The notes: a model not told the origin generated them from the sequence alone. Positions 36,422 to 45,261 are shown, numbered from the stretch's first letter. The stretch is 64,000 nt of DNA from Planotetraspora sp. A-T 1434 (GCF_025420585.1 NZ_JAOEGB010000025.1:1-64000); one strand, 5' to 3'. Translations and numbers: made by a program.

Positions 36422-39040
36422 TCACAGCTCGCCTCTCTCGACGGCGAGAGCCAGCTCCACGCGGGACCTGAGGCCGGTCTTGGCGTACACGCGGGTGAGG
36501 TAGACCTCGACGGTCTTGCGGCTGTAGTGGAGTTCCTCCGCGATCTGCGGGTTGCTGAGGCCGTCGGCCACCAGCGCGATCACCCGCCGTTCGCTGGGGG
36601 TGAGGCCGCCGGCCTGCGCCGGGACGAGGCCGGCCGCCCGCAGGTGGCCCTCCGCGGCCTCCCGCCAGGGGGCCGCCCCGAGCTTCACGAAGATCGCGTG
36701 TGCACGGGGGAGCTGCGCCTGGTCCCCCAGGACGCCGAGCACGAGCCGGGCCCGGGCCTCCTCGAACGGCAGGCCGTCGGCCCGCGCCCGATCCAGCGCC
36801 GCGCCGGCCCGCGAGCGGTCGCGGAAGGCCCACGCCATCGCCAGGTCGGCGGCGAGCTGGGCGCGCGGCGTTCCGGTGGCCGACAGCTCGCCCAGCCGGG
36901 CGGCGGTCGTACGGCACGCCGCGATGTCGCCCAGGGAGGCGTGCAGCATGACCTCGACGGCGAGCGCCCGGTGGACCACCTCGGGGATGTTGTGTTCGAG
37001 CGCGCGGGTCAGCTCCCGCCGTGCCGTGGCCTTGTCCCCCTGGAGAAGGGCGAGGCGCGCCCGGAACGTGCTTCGCGTGCCCGCGTGCATGGGGCACTCG
37101 GGCGGCGGCTCGGCGAGGACCCGCGCGGCCTCCACTCTCCTGCCCTGGTCGATCAGGATGTCGAGCTCGATGTTCCGCAGCAGGGCGAGGTTCTCCAGGA
37201 GTCCCGCCTCGGCCAGGGCGCCCGCGCCCGTCGCGATGTCGGCGAGCGCCCGCTCCCACTCGCCGCCGAGCCGCCGTACCACGGCCATCGTCCGCACGTG
37301 CTGCCCCGCGATGTCGTGCCAGCCCAGGCCACGGTGGATCCGCTCCGCCTCGTCGAGCAGCTCAAGGGTCCGGGAGCGCAGCCCCGCTACCGACGTCACG
37401 TGGGCCGCCGACTCCAGGGAGGCCAGCCGGGCGCCGGGGGGCAGCGCCGCGGCGAAGCCGAGCAGGTCGTCCACCGCACGCTGCGCCTCCGCCCAGTCGC
37501 CCTGGATCACGGCGTGGAGGGCCAGGCATCCCGCGGTGATGACGCGGTCCTCCGGCGGGCAGTCGGGCAGGCCGTTCCATGCCCGCCGCGTCAGATCGCC
37601 GCTCGGACGGCCGAGCTCCGCGTTGATCAGCGCCTGCTGTGCGAGCAGCGTGGTGGGGTCGTCGGCCTTCGGAAGCTGCTGCCCGGCGATGGCCAGGGCC
37701 ACCTCGTACCAGCCCATGGTGTGCGCGGCGCTGACGGCGGTGTACGCGGTGCGGGTGTGCCTCCGCCCGGGAGGCAGCACGGCCAGCGCCCGCTGCCCGG
37801 AGTTCAGCGCCAGCGCGGGACGGGAGCCCTTCCAGTACGCCATGGCCTGCCTGGCCAGCAGGTCGCCGCGGTCATCGGCGATCTCGGCGGCCCTGCCGTA
37901 CCAGTGGGCGGCGGAAAGGGGCGCGGTCCAGCGGGTGAGCTCGGCGGCGCGCAGCATCGCGGGCAGCGCCTCGGCCGCCGAGCCGGCTTCGGCCACGTGC
38001 GTGGCCCACTCCAGCACCCGCCGGGTGCCGGTCAGGCCTTCCCTCTGCAGCAGCTCGGCGATCCGGGCGTGGACCCGGCGCCTCTCCGCCACCCCGAGGT
38101 CGTCGTAGAGCGCCTCGGCCACGAGCGGGTGCGCGAGCCCGTAGCCGTCGCCGGTCCGGGTGACGACACCATCGCGGACCAGTCCGTCGAAGGCGCGCTC
38201 GGCCTCGCGCAGACCGAGCCCCGCCAGCTCGGCGAGCGCGGCCAGGTCGGTCGTCTCCCTCGTCCTCGACAGCGCGGCGAGCACCCTGGCCAGGTCGCGC
38301 CCGCCCTGGTCGCGCTGGAAGAGCCGGCTCAGGATGGCGCCGCGCCGCGCCCCCGGGTCGGAGGACCGTACGGCGCCGCCCTGCACCAGGGTCAGCACGG
38401 CCTCCTGGACGAACCACGGGTTGCCCCGGCTCGCGGTGTGGATCCGCTGGAGGATCACGTCACTCGGCGTACGGCCCAGCAGCGCGGTGACGAGGCGGGA
38501 CACCTCGGCCATCGACAGCGGCTCCAGCCTGACGGCCAGATCCACGTCGAGCGCCGGCGGGCGCCGTGCCGTGCACAGGATGGCGAGGTGGGGGACGTGG
38601 CGGGGAAGCGACCTCAGCACGCGCAGCGTGTCCGCGTCGGCGAGGTGGAGATCGTCGATGGCGATCAGCGTCGGGCCGGGGAGCGACTCCAGGAGCTGCG
38701 CCGACAGCACGGCGGGGGCCGCGGGGGAGTGGCCGTGCGCCGCCTCGTCGATCGCCTCGTGGAGCCGTGAGAGCGCGTCCGGCACCTCGGCGCGCAGCGC
38801 GGCGAACGCGTCGACGAGCGGGGCGTACGCGAGACCGCCGTCCAGCTCGCGGGCCTGGCCGCGCAGCACCCGGAAGTCGCTCAGCCGCTTGGTGACCTCA
38901 CCGAGGAGGTGGGTCTTCCCGATGCCGGGCTCGCCGCCGATGAGGACGCTGCGCGGCGTCCCGGACAGGGTCGAGGCCACCCGGTCGAGGATGTCTGCCC
39001 GGCCCACAGTGACCATCCGGAGATCCACGCCGGCGGTCAC
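36422..39040 (-). CDS. Large ATP-binding LuxR (LAL) transcriptional regulator
   Basis: This 872-residue LAL protein has an N-terminal AAA/NB-ARC-like ATPase with Walker A SVLIGGEPGIGKTHLLGEV and Walker B PTLIAIDDLHLADADTLRVL. A long TPR-like helical middle follows. The C-terminal LuxR HTH at about residues 810-870 reads LTPSERRVIALVADGLSNPQ, IAEELHYSRKTVEVYLTRVY. Such regulators often control secondary metabolism or sugar use, with ATP or a ligand bound by the middle part. It is flanked by an unrelated PBP and TetR gene, so its target is unclear. Confidence 0.93.
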   Translation of the reverse strand: MTAGVDLRMVTVGRADILDRVASTLSGTPRSVLIGGEPGIGKTHLLGEVTKRLSDFRVLRGQARELDGGLAYAPLVDAFAALRAEVPDALSRLHEAIDEAAHGHSPAAPAVLSAQLLESLPGPTLIAIDDLHLADADTLRVLRSLPRHVPHLAILCTARRPPALDVDLAVRLEPLSMAEVSRLVTALLGRTPSDVILQRIHTASRGNPWFVQEAVLTLVQGGAVRSSDPGARRGAILSRLFQRDQGGRDLARVLAALSRTRETTDLAALAELAGLGLREAERAFDGLVRDGVVTRTGDGYGLAHPLVAEALYDDLGVAERRRVHARIAELLQREGLTGTRRVLEWATHVAEAGSAAEALPAMLRAAELTRWTAPLSAAHWYGRAAEIADDRGDLLARQAMAYWKGSRPALALNSGQRALAVLPPGRRHTRTAYTAVSAAHTMGWYEVALAIAGQQLPKADDPTTLLAQQALINAELGRPSGDLTRRAWNGLPDCPPEDRVITAGCLALHAVIQGDWAEAQRAVDDLLGFAAALPPGARLASLESAAHVTSVAGLRSRTLELLDEAERIHRGLGWHDIAGQHVRTMAVVRRLGGEWERALADIATGAGALAEAGLLENLALLRNIELDILIDQGRRVEAARVLAEPPPECPMHAGTRSTFRARLALLQGDKATARRELTRALEHNIPEVVHRALAVEVMLHASLGDIAACRTTAARLGELSATGTPRAQLAADLAMAWAFRDRSRAGAALDRARADGLPFEEARARLVLGVLGDQAQLPRAHAIFVKLGAAPWREAAEGHLRAAGLVPAQAGGLTPSERRVIALVADGLSNPQIAEELHYSRKTVEVYLTRVYAKTGLRSRVELALAVERGEL

Positions 39041-39340
39041 CCCCTTCGCATCCGTCCCACTCGTATCAGTAGGACGCGGCGGGATGGTTGAACGTTCACC
39101 CGAATGTGACGCGGGATGCCCGTGATCGCAAGGGGTTGCGCGATATCCGCCATAACGGTCCGGGGAACGGTAGCGCTGGAGGCAGCCACGGAAGTGCGCG
39201 CCCTGGTGCGGTGGCCTGGAACCGGGCCGCCGTCAAGGCGTGGCGGATAGGCGTGGCCGAGCGTGGCGTGGCGGAGCGTGGCGTGGCGGAGCGTGGCGTG
39301 GCGGAGCGTGGCGTGGCGTGGCGTGGCGTGGCGGGCCGGA
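39041..39340. repeat. Noncoding stretch with 15-bp tandem repeats
   Basis: GAGCGTGGCGTGGCG is repeated at 39259, 39274, 39289 and 39304, followed by GTGGC copies to about 39333, directly before the 3' end of the tetR gene. The rest of the 300 bp holds the LAL promoter; no operator was recognised. Confidence 0.7.
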
Positions 39341-39880
39341 TCAGGAGTCGTAGACGGCGAGGGCCGCCGCGACCAGGGTCTCCCGGACGAGGTCTTCCGG
39401 CAGGTCGATGGTCTTCACCACACCGGTGTGCACCGACCCCAGGGCGGCCCAGGCGCGGATCCGCATGCCGGGAGACGGGTCCGGCCCGGCGACCTTCGCG
39501 TAGAACTCGTCGCGGAAGGTCCTGATCGCCTCGCCGGGGGAGCCGGGCGGAGCGTCGTCGGCCCCGCCGATGTCCTCGATGAGCAGCCGGGCCACCGCGC
39601 GGTGCCGTACGGCGAAGTCCGCGAACGCCCGGAGGAACTCCCGGCCGTCCGGGAACTCGGTGCCGAGCAGCGTCAGCAGATCCTCGGCGGCGGGGGTGAT
39701 GAGCTCGGCCGCGAGCCGGTCCTTCGGATGGAAGTGGTAGGCGACCGCTGTCTTGGTCAGGCCCACCGCGGCCGCGATGTCGGCAAGCGAGGTCGCCGCG
39801 TACCCCCGCTGGGCGAACAGCTCACGGGCGGCGGCGAGGATGCGGGATCGGGTCTCGTTCCCTTGGTCGAGTGTGGTCAT
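39341..39880 (-). CDS. TetR/AcrR family regulator of the MMPL transporter
   Basis: A 179-residue protein starts at 39880 (MTTLDQGNETRSRILAAARE). The HTH is at about residues 10-55 (LFAQRGYAATSLADIAAAVG, LTKTAVAYHFHPKDRLAAEL). It is divergent from the MMPL gene, with a perfect palindrome between them, the standard layout of a drug- or lipid-sensing repressor and its pump. Confidence 0.9.
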   Translation of the reverse strand: MTTLDQGNETRSRILAAARELFAQRGYAATSLADIAAAVGLTKTAVAYHFHPKDRLAAELITPAAEDLLTLLGTEFPDGREFLRAFADFAVRHRAVARLLIEDIGGADDAPPGSPGEAIRTFRDEFYAKVAGPDPSPGMRIRAWAALGSVHTGVVKTIDLPEDLVRETLVAAALAVYDS

Positions 39881-39935
39881 CGTCTCATTTCCACGCGATC
39901 TACAGCATTTCATATAGTTCGCGCCTACGCTCGTA

Positions 39936-39951
39936 CTGTACGCCCGTACAG
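39936..39951. promoter_or_regulatory. CTGTACG-CC-CGTACAG palindrome, TetR operator candidate
   Basis: It has perfect 7-bp arms with a 2-bp centre, placed 56 bp upstream of tetR and 45 bp upstream of the transporter. TGTACG/CGTACA is a common core among TetR operators of exporters. Confidence 0.6.
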
Positions 39952-39995
39952 AACGGTGTTACAGGCGGATTACCCAAGTTAATAGGCGGTCAACG

Positions 39996-42347
39996 ATGAG
40001 CGGGCTCTTGGGACGGCTTGGCGGCTGGTGCGCGCGGCACGGCCGAATCGTACTGGCACTGTGGGTGCTCGCGGCGGGCCTGCTGACAGCGGGCACACTG
40101 GTGTGGGGACGGCCGGTCAACAACAACGCCGCCATCCCCGGCACCGACGCGCAGCGGGCGCACGACCTGATGCGAGAAGGCTTCGGCCCAGGCTACGACG
40201 TCGGCGGCACCGTCCAGGTCGTCCTCTACGCCAAGGACGGTCCGCTGATCGCGGAGAACCGGATGCGCGCCGTCAAGCAGGCGATGGACGCCATGCGCCG
40301 GGTGCCCCACGTCTCCGAGGTGCAGACGCCGTACCGGACGGGCGGGATCGCGTCCAACCTGCGCATCGGTGTCATCACCGTGCAGCTGCAAGGGCAGGAC
40401 ACCGCCAAGCTCGCCGAGACCTCGCAGCAGCTCATCGCCGCGGCCAAGCCCGCGACCGACATCGGCATCGAGGCGGTGCCCGGCGACTCCGGCACGCCGG
40501 CCGACAAGGAGGTCAAGACCGGCCCAAGCGAGATCATCGGTGTGGTGGTGGCGCTGCTCGTGCTGCTCTTCGCATTCGGCACGCTCGTCGCGGCCCTCGT
40601 CCCGATCTTCACCGCACTGATCAGCATCGGCGTGGGGCTCGGCGTGATCGCGCTGCTCGGCCATGTCATCGACATGCCCAAGTCGGCGTCCATCATGGCC
40701 ACGATGATCGGCCTGGGCGTCGGGATCGACTACGCGCTGTTCCTGCTCTCCCGGCACCGCAAGCTGCTGGCCGACGGCGTGCCGGTGATGGAGGCGGTCC
40801 GGCGGACGGTGGCGAGCTCCGGCGGAGCGGTCCTCTTCGCGGGCGGCACGGTCGTCATCGCGCTGAGCGCGCTCATGTTCACCGGCTTCCCGATGCTGAG
40901 CACGCTCGGCTGGATCACCGGCATCTCCGTGGTGTGCGCCGTGCTCACGTCGATCACGCTGGTCCCCGCGCTGCTCGGCCTCCTCGGGCATCGGGTCAAC
41001 GCGCTGCGCGTCCCCTTCGTCGGGCGCGCCACCAAGCGGGACTCTCAGCGGGACTCTCAGCGGGACTCTCAGCGGGACTCTCAGCGGGACTCTCAGGGGG
41101 ATTCGGGGCGGGAGAACGGTCGGCAGGGTGAGGGCGCCACGGCGACGGGATGGGGGGCGCTCGGCAACTGGGTCGCCCGGCGGCCCTGGCGGGTGCTCAT
41201 CGTCACGGCGCTCGCCCTGGCGGCGCTCGCGGCCCCTGCGGCCGCGCTCAAACTGGGCCCGCTCGACGCCGGGTACGGCGACAAGGGCACCCCGTCGCGC
41301 CGCGCCTACGAGCTCATGGCCGTCGGCTTCGGCCCGGGAGCAAACGGCGCCCTCATCGTCGTCGCCGAGCTGGACCAGAAGATCGCCGACTCCACGCCCG
41401 CCGATCCCGTGGTGCAGGTGCTCAGGCAGCGGATCGAGCACATCGACGGCGTGGCCCACGTCGCCCCGCCCAAGGTCAACCAGACCGGCAGGTCGGTGCT
41501 CGTGGAGGTCGTGCCCGAATACGCGCCCAGCGACCCCCGGGCTCTGGACGTCGTGAAGCGGGTCCGGGCGATCGAGATGCCGGGGGTCCACGTCCATGTG
41601 GGCGGCAAGGTCGCCGGCCTCGCCGACGCCGGTGACCGCATCGTTGGCAGGACGCCGCTGGTCGTGGGCATCGTCGTGCTGCTCAGCGCGCTACTGCTGC
41701 TGTTCGCGTTCCGCGCGCCGGTCATCGCGGTCAAGGCCGCGCTGATGAACCTCGTCTCGCTGGGCGCGGCCTTCGGCGCGCTGGCCGTCGTGTTCTCGAT
41801 CGGTCTCGGGAGCCGCCTCGTCGGCATGGACCCCCCGCCGTCCGCCGCTGGGTCAACCCTCACCACGCTGTTCTTCTCCGTGCCGATCGAGACCTATGTC
41901 CCGCTGATGCTGTTCGCCGTGCTGTTCGGGCTGTCGATGGACTACGAGGTCTTCCTGCTCACCTCGGTACGGCAGGCCTACGCGCGGACCGGCGACAACC
42001 GGAGGTCCGTGGCCGAGGGGCTGGGCTCGACCGGCCGCGTCATCACGTCGGCCGCCTTGATCATGGTCGCGGTGTTCACGGCGTTCATCGCGTATCCCGA
42101 TCCCGTGGTCAAGGTCTTCGGCGTGGGGCTCGCCGTGGCCATCACCGTGGACGCCACGATCATCCGGGGTTTTCTCGTTCCGGCGACGATGGTGCTGCTC
42201 GGCAGGCTCAACTGGTGGATCCCGCGCTGGCTCGACCGCGTGTTGCCCAACCTCTCAATCGAAGGCAACGAGGAGGAGCACGAGCCCACGGCTCCCGCGA
42301 CCTCTTCGACCCCCGAACTCGTCACCGCCGCCCACCCCTCGGCGTGA
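39996..42347 (+). CDS. MMPL (RND superfamily) transporter
   Basis: A 783-residue membrane protein has two halves, each with one helix, a large outside loop and five helices. The conserved acidic helix motifs are GLGVGIDYALFLLSRHRKLL in the first half and GLSMDYEVFLLTSVRQAY in the second. MMPL proteins export lipids, siderophores or drugs by proton force. The cytoplasmic linker between halves carries five exact 12-bp repeats (CGGGACTCTCAG, 41037-41096) giving RDSQ x5, which is not part of the family. Its TGA stop lies inside the first core of element array b. Confidence 0.93.
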   Translation: MSGLLGRLGGWCARHGRIVLALWVLAAGLLTAGTLVWGRPVNNNAAIPGTDAQRAHDLMREGFGPGYDVGGTVQVVLYAKDGPLIAENRMRAVKQAMDAMRRVPHVSEVQTPYRTGGIASNLRIGVITVQLQGQDTAKLAETSQQLIAAAKPATDIGIEAVPGDSGTPADKEVKTGPSEIIGVVVALLVLLFAFGTLVAALVPIFTALISIGVGLGVIALLGHVIDMPKSASIMATMIGLGVGIDYALFLLSRHRKLLADGVPVMEAVRRTVASSGGAVLFAGGTVVIALSALMFTGFPMLSTLGWITGISVVCAVLTSITLVPALLGLLGHRVNALRVPFVGRATKRDSQRDSQRDSQRDSQRDSQGDSGRENGRQGEGATATGWGALGNWVARRPWRVLIVTALALAALAAPAAALKLGPLDAGYGDKGTPSRRAYELMAVGFGPGANGALIVVAELDQKIADSTPADPVVQVLRQRIEHIDGVAHVAPPKVNQTGRSVLVEVVPEYAPSDPRALDVVKRVRAIEMPGVHVHVGGKVAGLADAGDRIVGRTPLVVGIVVLLSALLLLFAFRAPVIAVKAALMNLVSLGAAFGALAVVFSIGLGSRLVGMDPPPSAAGSTLTTLFFSVPIETYVPLMLFAVLFGLSMDYEVFLLTSVRQAYARTGDNRRSVAEGLGSTGRVITSAALIMVAVFTAFIAYPDPVVKVFGVGLAVAITVDATIIRGFLVPATMVLLGRLNWWIPRWLDRVLPNLSIEGNEEEHEPTAPATSSTPELVTAAHPSA

Positions 42348-42460
42348 TCATGCACGGGTTCCCAGGGGTGCGGGGTGAGCTGGGCGGCAGCGGTGCGTGA
42401 TCATGCACGGGTTCCTGGTCAGGCCGGGTGAGCTGGGCGGCAGCGGTGCGTGATCATGCA
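42344..42460. repeat. GTGATCATGCACGG array b (3 cores)
   Basis: Forward cores begin at 42344, 42397 and 42450, giving two steps of exactly 53 bp. The spacers are related here (both end GTGAGCTGGGCGGCAGCGGT), so this is a recent duplication of the whole unit. The first core supplies the stop codon of the MMPL gene. The array lies between two convergent genes. Confidence 0.85.
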
Positions 42461-42495
42461 GGTGGGTCGAGCCTGATGGGTGGGACCCGAGGGAG

Positions 42496-43599
42496 TCAGT
42501 CGAAGACGATGACGCTGCGGGCGACGGCTCCCTGGCGGACACGGTCCACGGCGTCGTTGACCTGGTCGAGCGGGACCCGTTCGCTGACCAGCCCGCCGAG
42601 GTCGAGGCGGCCGAGCCGGTGCTGCTCCACGAGCATCGGCAGGTCGCGAAGCGGCGCGGCGTCGCCGCCCTGGGTGCCCATCAGGCGGCGCGACGCGAAG
42701 AGCAGGCCGGGCTCGATGGTCAGCGGCTGTCCCTGGGGCGGGCTGCCGACCATGACCGTCGTCCCGCCCGGCTGGGTGGCCGCGAACGCCTGGCTCAGCA
42801 CGCCCGGAACTCCTGTCACATCGAAGGCGTAGTCGGCGCCGCCGCGCACGATCGCGCCGACCTGCGCCGGAAGGTCCTGCGACATAATCGTGTGGGTGGC
42901 GCCGAACCGTTGGGCGAGCTTCAGCTTCTGCTCGGCGACGTCGGCCGCGATGATCATTGTGGCCCCTGCCAGCACCGCGCCCTGCACGACGTTCAGACCG
43001 ACCCCGCCGCAGCCCACGACGAGCACGCTCGACCCCGGCGTGACCTGGGCGACGTTCAGCACCGCGCCGATGCCCGTGACGACGCCGCAGGCCAGCAGGC
43101 ACATCACGTCCAGGGGAGCGTCGTCCGGGATCTTGACGCACATGGGCTCGTTGACCACCACGAATTCCGCGAACGAGCCGATGCCGATCATGGTCCGCGC
43201 GGCTGCGCCGTCCACGGTGACTCGCGTCGTCCCGTCGCGCATGGTGCCCATCACGGCCGCCACCCGCGCCGGGCCCGAGCAAAGGTGAAAGGCTCCCCGG
43301 CCGCAGTTGCGGCAGCGGCCGCAGGCGCCGTTCATGGCCACGATCACGTGGTCGCCCGGCTTGACGGCCGTGACTCCCGCTCCGACGCTCTCGACGACTC
43401 CGGCGCTCTCGTGCCCCAAAACGAACGGGACCTGCCGGACGACCGGGCTCTTGCCGTCCAGCGCCTTGATGTCGGAGCCGCACACCCCCGAGGCCGCGAT
43501 CCGCACCCGCACCTCGCCCGGCTCCGGGTCCGCGATCTCGACTTCGCGGACCTCCATCGGGGCGTTGAATCCGGTCAGTACGGCGGCGCGCATCAACAT
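42496..43599 (-). CDS. Zinc-dependent alcohol dehydrogenase (MDR family)
   Basis: A 367-residue medium-chain dehydrogenase. Catalytic zinc ligands are Cys in SGVCGSD, His-Glu in VLGHESAGVV, and the later Cys in LLACGVVTGIG. A structural zinc lobe is GACGRCRNCGRGAFHLC (four Cys). The NAD site is SVLVVGCGGVGLNVVQGAVL. It resembles class III and mycothiol- or NDMA-type alcohol dehydrogenases. The start is uncertain among 43617, 43599 and 43593; 43599 has GGAG 8 nt upstream. A KstR2-like site lies about 109 bp upstream. Confidence 0.88.
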   Translation of the reverse strand: MLMRAAVLTGFNAPMEVREVEIADPEPGEVRVRIAASGVCGSDIKALDGKSPVVRQVPFVLGHESAGVVESVGAGVTAVKPGDHVIVAMNGACGRCRNCGRGAFHLCSGPARVAAVMGTMRDGTTRVTVDGAAARTMIGIGSFAEFVVVNEPMCVKIPDDAPLDVMCLLACGVVTGIGAVLNVAQVTPGSSVLVVGCGGVGLNVVQGAVLAGATMIIAADVAEQKLKLAQRFGATHTIMSQDLPAQVGAIVRGGADYAFDVTGVPGVLSQAFAATQPGGTTVMVGSPPQGQPLTIEPGLLFASRRLMGTQGGDAAPLRDLPMLVEQHRLGRLDLGGLVSERVPLDQVNDAVDRVRQGAVARSVIVFD

Positions 43600-43707
43600 C
43601 GGCCAGACTCCATTCACGAGCCTCTACACGGCACTGACAAGCCGTATGGCCTACGGCAAGACTGGCCCTACGGGTCTGTACGGCACGCTATCGAGGCACA
43701 TGACGCT

Positions 43708-43723
43708 AAGCAAGCACTTGCTT
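43708..43723. promoter_or_regulatory. Candidate KstR2-like operator, site 6
   Basis: AAGCAAG-CA-CTTGCTT is a perfect 7-bp inverted repeat. It fits the published KstR2 consensus AnCAAGnnCTTGnT at every fixed base. It lies about 109 bp upstream of the alcohol dehydrogenase start. Confidence 0.6.
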
Positions 43724-43748
43724 TGGTTCGTACCCCCTCCGCCGCGGC

Positions 43749-43992
43749 GTGATCATGCACGGGGTCCCGATAGTGCCGTGCGGCCTGCGCATCTTTGGGT
43801 GGTGATCATGCGCGAAGTCCTTCACGGTGTCTTCGGCCAGCGCGGACGGCATTCATGATCATGCGACCAGTGGAGATGCATGATCATCATGGATGAAATG
43901 CCTGCCCGAGAGGTGTGTGGGGGAGTCTGTGCATGATCACGCATGCTGTTTCGCCTGTTCAGCGCGCTGCGCGGGAAGCTGTGCATGATCAC
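43749..43992. repeat. GTGATCATGCACGG array c (6 cores, two facing halves)
   Basis: Forward cores begin at 43749, 43802 and 43855 (53-bp steps). Reverse cores end at 43887, 43940 and 43992 (steps of 53 and 52). The two halves face each other with 12 bp between, so the whole array has dyad symmetry. Spacers are mostly unlike one another, while the cores are 9-14 bp identical. Confidence 0.85.
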
Positions 43993-44010
43993 GCCGACTG
44001 GGGTGGGGGG

Positions 44011-44424
44011 CTATTCGATGACGAGCTGGACGTCGATGTTGCCGCGAGTGGCGTTGGAGTAGGGGCAGACCTGATGGGTGGCCTCGACCAGCTTGGCGCC
44101 CTCCTCGCCCTGGAGCTCCTCCGGCAGCTCGACGCGCAGGGTGACGGCCAGGCCGTACCGGCCCTCTCCGATGCTGCCCAGGCTGACCTCGGCGGTCACC
44201 GAGGCGTCCGAGACGTCCACTTTCATTTGCTTGGCGACCAGGGACAGAGCGCTGGAGAAGCAGGCGGCGTACCCAGTGGCGAACAACTGCTCGGGGTTGG
44301 TCCCCTCACCCGTGCCGCCCAGCTCCTTCGGCGGGGTGAGCCGCACGTCAAGCCTGCCGTCGTTGCTGAACGCGCGGCCCTCTCGACCCGTGGCGGTGGC
44401 GATCGCGGTGTACAGCGGCGTCAT
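44011..44424 (-). CDS. ohr: Organic hydroperoxide resistance protein
   Basis: A 137-residue OsmC/Ohr thiol peroxidase that reduces organic hydroperoxides. The two redox cysteines are in FATGYAACFSSAL and HQVCPYSNATRGN, and the catalytic Arg is in the first loop region (TPPKELGGTGEGTNPEQL). The ATG at 44424 has AAGGAG six bases upstream. The divergent neighbour is a TetR protein rather than the usual MarR-type OhrR, with palindromes in between. Confidence 0.94.
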   Translation of the reverse strand: MTPLYTAIATATGREGRAFSNDGRLDVRLTPPKELGGTGEGTNPEQLFATGYAACFSSALSLVAKQMKVDVSDASVTAEVSLGSIGEGRYGLAVTLRVELPEELQGEEGAKLVEATHQVCPYSNATRGNIDVQLVIE

Positions 44425-44454
44425 TTCGATACTCCTTCTCTCGATGCCATGGAC

Positions 44455-44498
44455 AATACTCGACGCTGTGTTGAGTATTCCCGGCGGGGTGTCGAGTA
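44455..44498. promoter_or_regulatory. Overlapping inverted repeats between ohr and tetR
   Basis: AATACTC (44455-44461) pairs with GAGTATT (44473-44479), and the overlapping TACTCGAC (44457-44464) pairs with GTCGAGTA (44491-44498). Two overlapping dyads suggest a site for one or two dimers of the divergent TetR protein, controlling both genes. Confidence 0.55.
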
Positions 44499-44509
44499 AG
44501 CTTGATCGC

Positions 44510-45100
44510 ATGGGGCGACGCAGAGGAACGACCAAGGGGGACCGGCGCGAGCGCGCGATCCTGGACACCGCGCGCGACCTGCTCTCGACGACGCCCGTCG
44601 GGCGCCTCACGATTGATCAGCTCACGGCTGGAGCCGGCATCTCGCGATCGAGCTTCTACTTCTACTTCGACTCGAAGACCGCGGTCCTGGAGGCGCTGCT
44701 CGACGAGATCGCGGAGGAGATGGTCGAGGCCGCCCGGCGGTGGCTGGACGGATCGGGGGACGATCCCGATTCCCTGCGACACGCCTTGGAGGTCAGCGCC
44801 CGGCTGTGGCGCGAGCACGGCCCGCTTCTGCGGCAGGCTTTGCTCGCCGAGGACCAGGAGTTCGCCTCCTTCCGGGAGAACGTCGTGGCCCGGTACGTCA
44901 AGGAGGGCGCCGCAAGGATCGCCCGTGATCGTCAGGAGGGGCTGGCCGGCCCGGGACCGGATCCCCAGAGTCTGGCCCACGCGCTGATCAGGATGAAGTT
45001 CGCCGTCTTCGCCGCCGACTCCTCAGTGGAGGCCGTCGAGACGCTCTGTGCGGTGGTCCGGAGGGCCATGTACGGGGCACTTCCCGCCACAGGCTCGTAA
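44510..45100 (+). CDS. TetR/AcrR family regulator, EthR-like
   Basis: A 196-residue protein begins MGRRRGTTKGDRRERAILDT. The HTH is at about residues 15-60 (LLSTTPVGRLTIDQLTAGAG, ISRSSFYFYFDSKTAVLEAL) and the ligand domain is EthR-like. The ATG at 44510 starts the conserved part; upstream in-frame ATGs lie inside the ohr gene. Divergence from ohr suggests it represses it, but no redox-sensing Cys is evident apart from one near the C-terminus (VETLCAVVRRA). Confidence 0.87.
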   Translation: MGRRRGTTKGDRRERAILDTARDLLSTTPVGRLTIDQLTAGAGISRSSFYFYFDSKTAVLEALLDEIAEEMVEAARRWLDGSGDDPDSLRHALEVSARLWREHGPLLRQALLAEDQEFASFRENVVARYVKEGAARIARDRQEGLAGPGPDPQSLAHALIRMKFAVFAADSSVEAVETLCAVVRRAMYGALPATGS

Positions 45101-45115
45101 CGGAGATCTCGCGTA

Positions 45116-45145
45116 CAGTAATCGTCGCAGGTGGGGCAGTAATCG
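45116..45145. promoter_or_regulatory. CAGTAATCG direct repeat upstream of gvpA
   Basis: CAGTAATCG occurs at 45116-45124 and 45137-45145, 21 bp (two turns) apart and about 45 bp upstream of the proposed -35. The spacing suits a regulator binding one face of the DNA. Confidence 0.35.
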
Positions 45146-45189
45146 GTCATCCCGATATGGCGAGCTTTGTCCGATAGTTACTTCTTTAT

Positions 45190-45213
45190 GTTTCTCTATC
45201 CCTATTTGGGTAT
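45190..45213 (+). promoter_or_regulatory. SigB/SigF-type promoter of the gas vesicle operon
   Basis: GTTT (45190-45193), a 14-bp spacer and GGGTAT (45208-45213) match the actinobacterial SigB/SigF consensus (GTTT or GNNT, 14-17 bp, GGGTAT/GGGTAC). It lies 49 bp upstream of the gvpA start in an A/T-rich stretch. GGAGG six bases before the ATG gives strong initiation. Confidence 0.6.
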
Positions 45214-45261
45214 TGATGTGGTCATGTCACAGGAGAGGTACGGGGTGCGAAGGAGGAAGAA

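Larger units (their letters stand above)
43600..44010. other. Gene-free region with an operator and array c
   Basis: The 411 bp contain a KstR2-like site (43708-43723) and six element cores (43749-43992). I found no convincing gene; an open frame at 43307-43858 (+) is low-complexity and antisense to the dehydrogenase. Confidence 0.6.

Noticed and set aside
43749-43992. CRISPR array made of the regularly spaced GTGATCATGCA cores
   Set aside because: The repeats are only 9-14 bp, some spacers are alike, copies switch strand within the array, and no cas gene is near. The pattern fits phased binding sites or a tandem repeat better.
44932-45150. Minus-strand small Cys-rich protein starting MTDYCPTCDDYC
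   Set aside because: The CxxC start is attractive, but the frame then runs antisense through the end of the tetR gene, and the CAGTAATCG direct repeat explains the start region. No ribosome binding site was seen.
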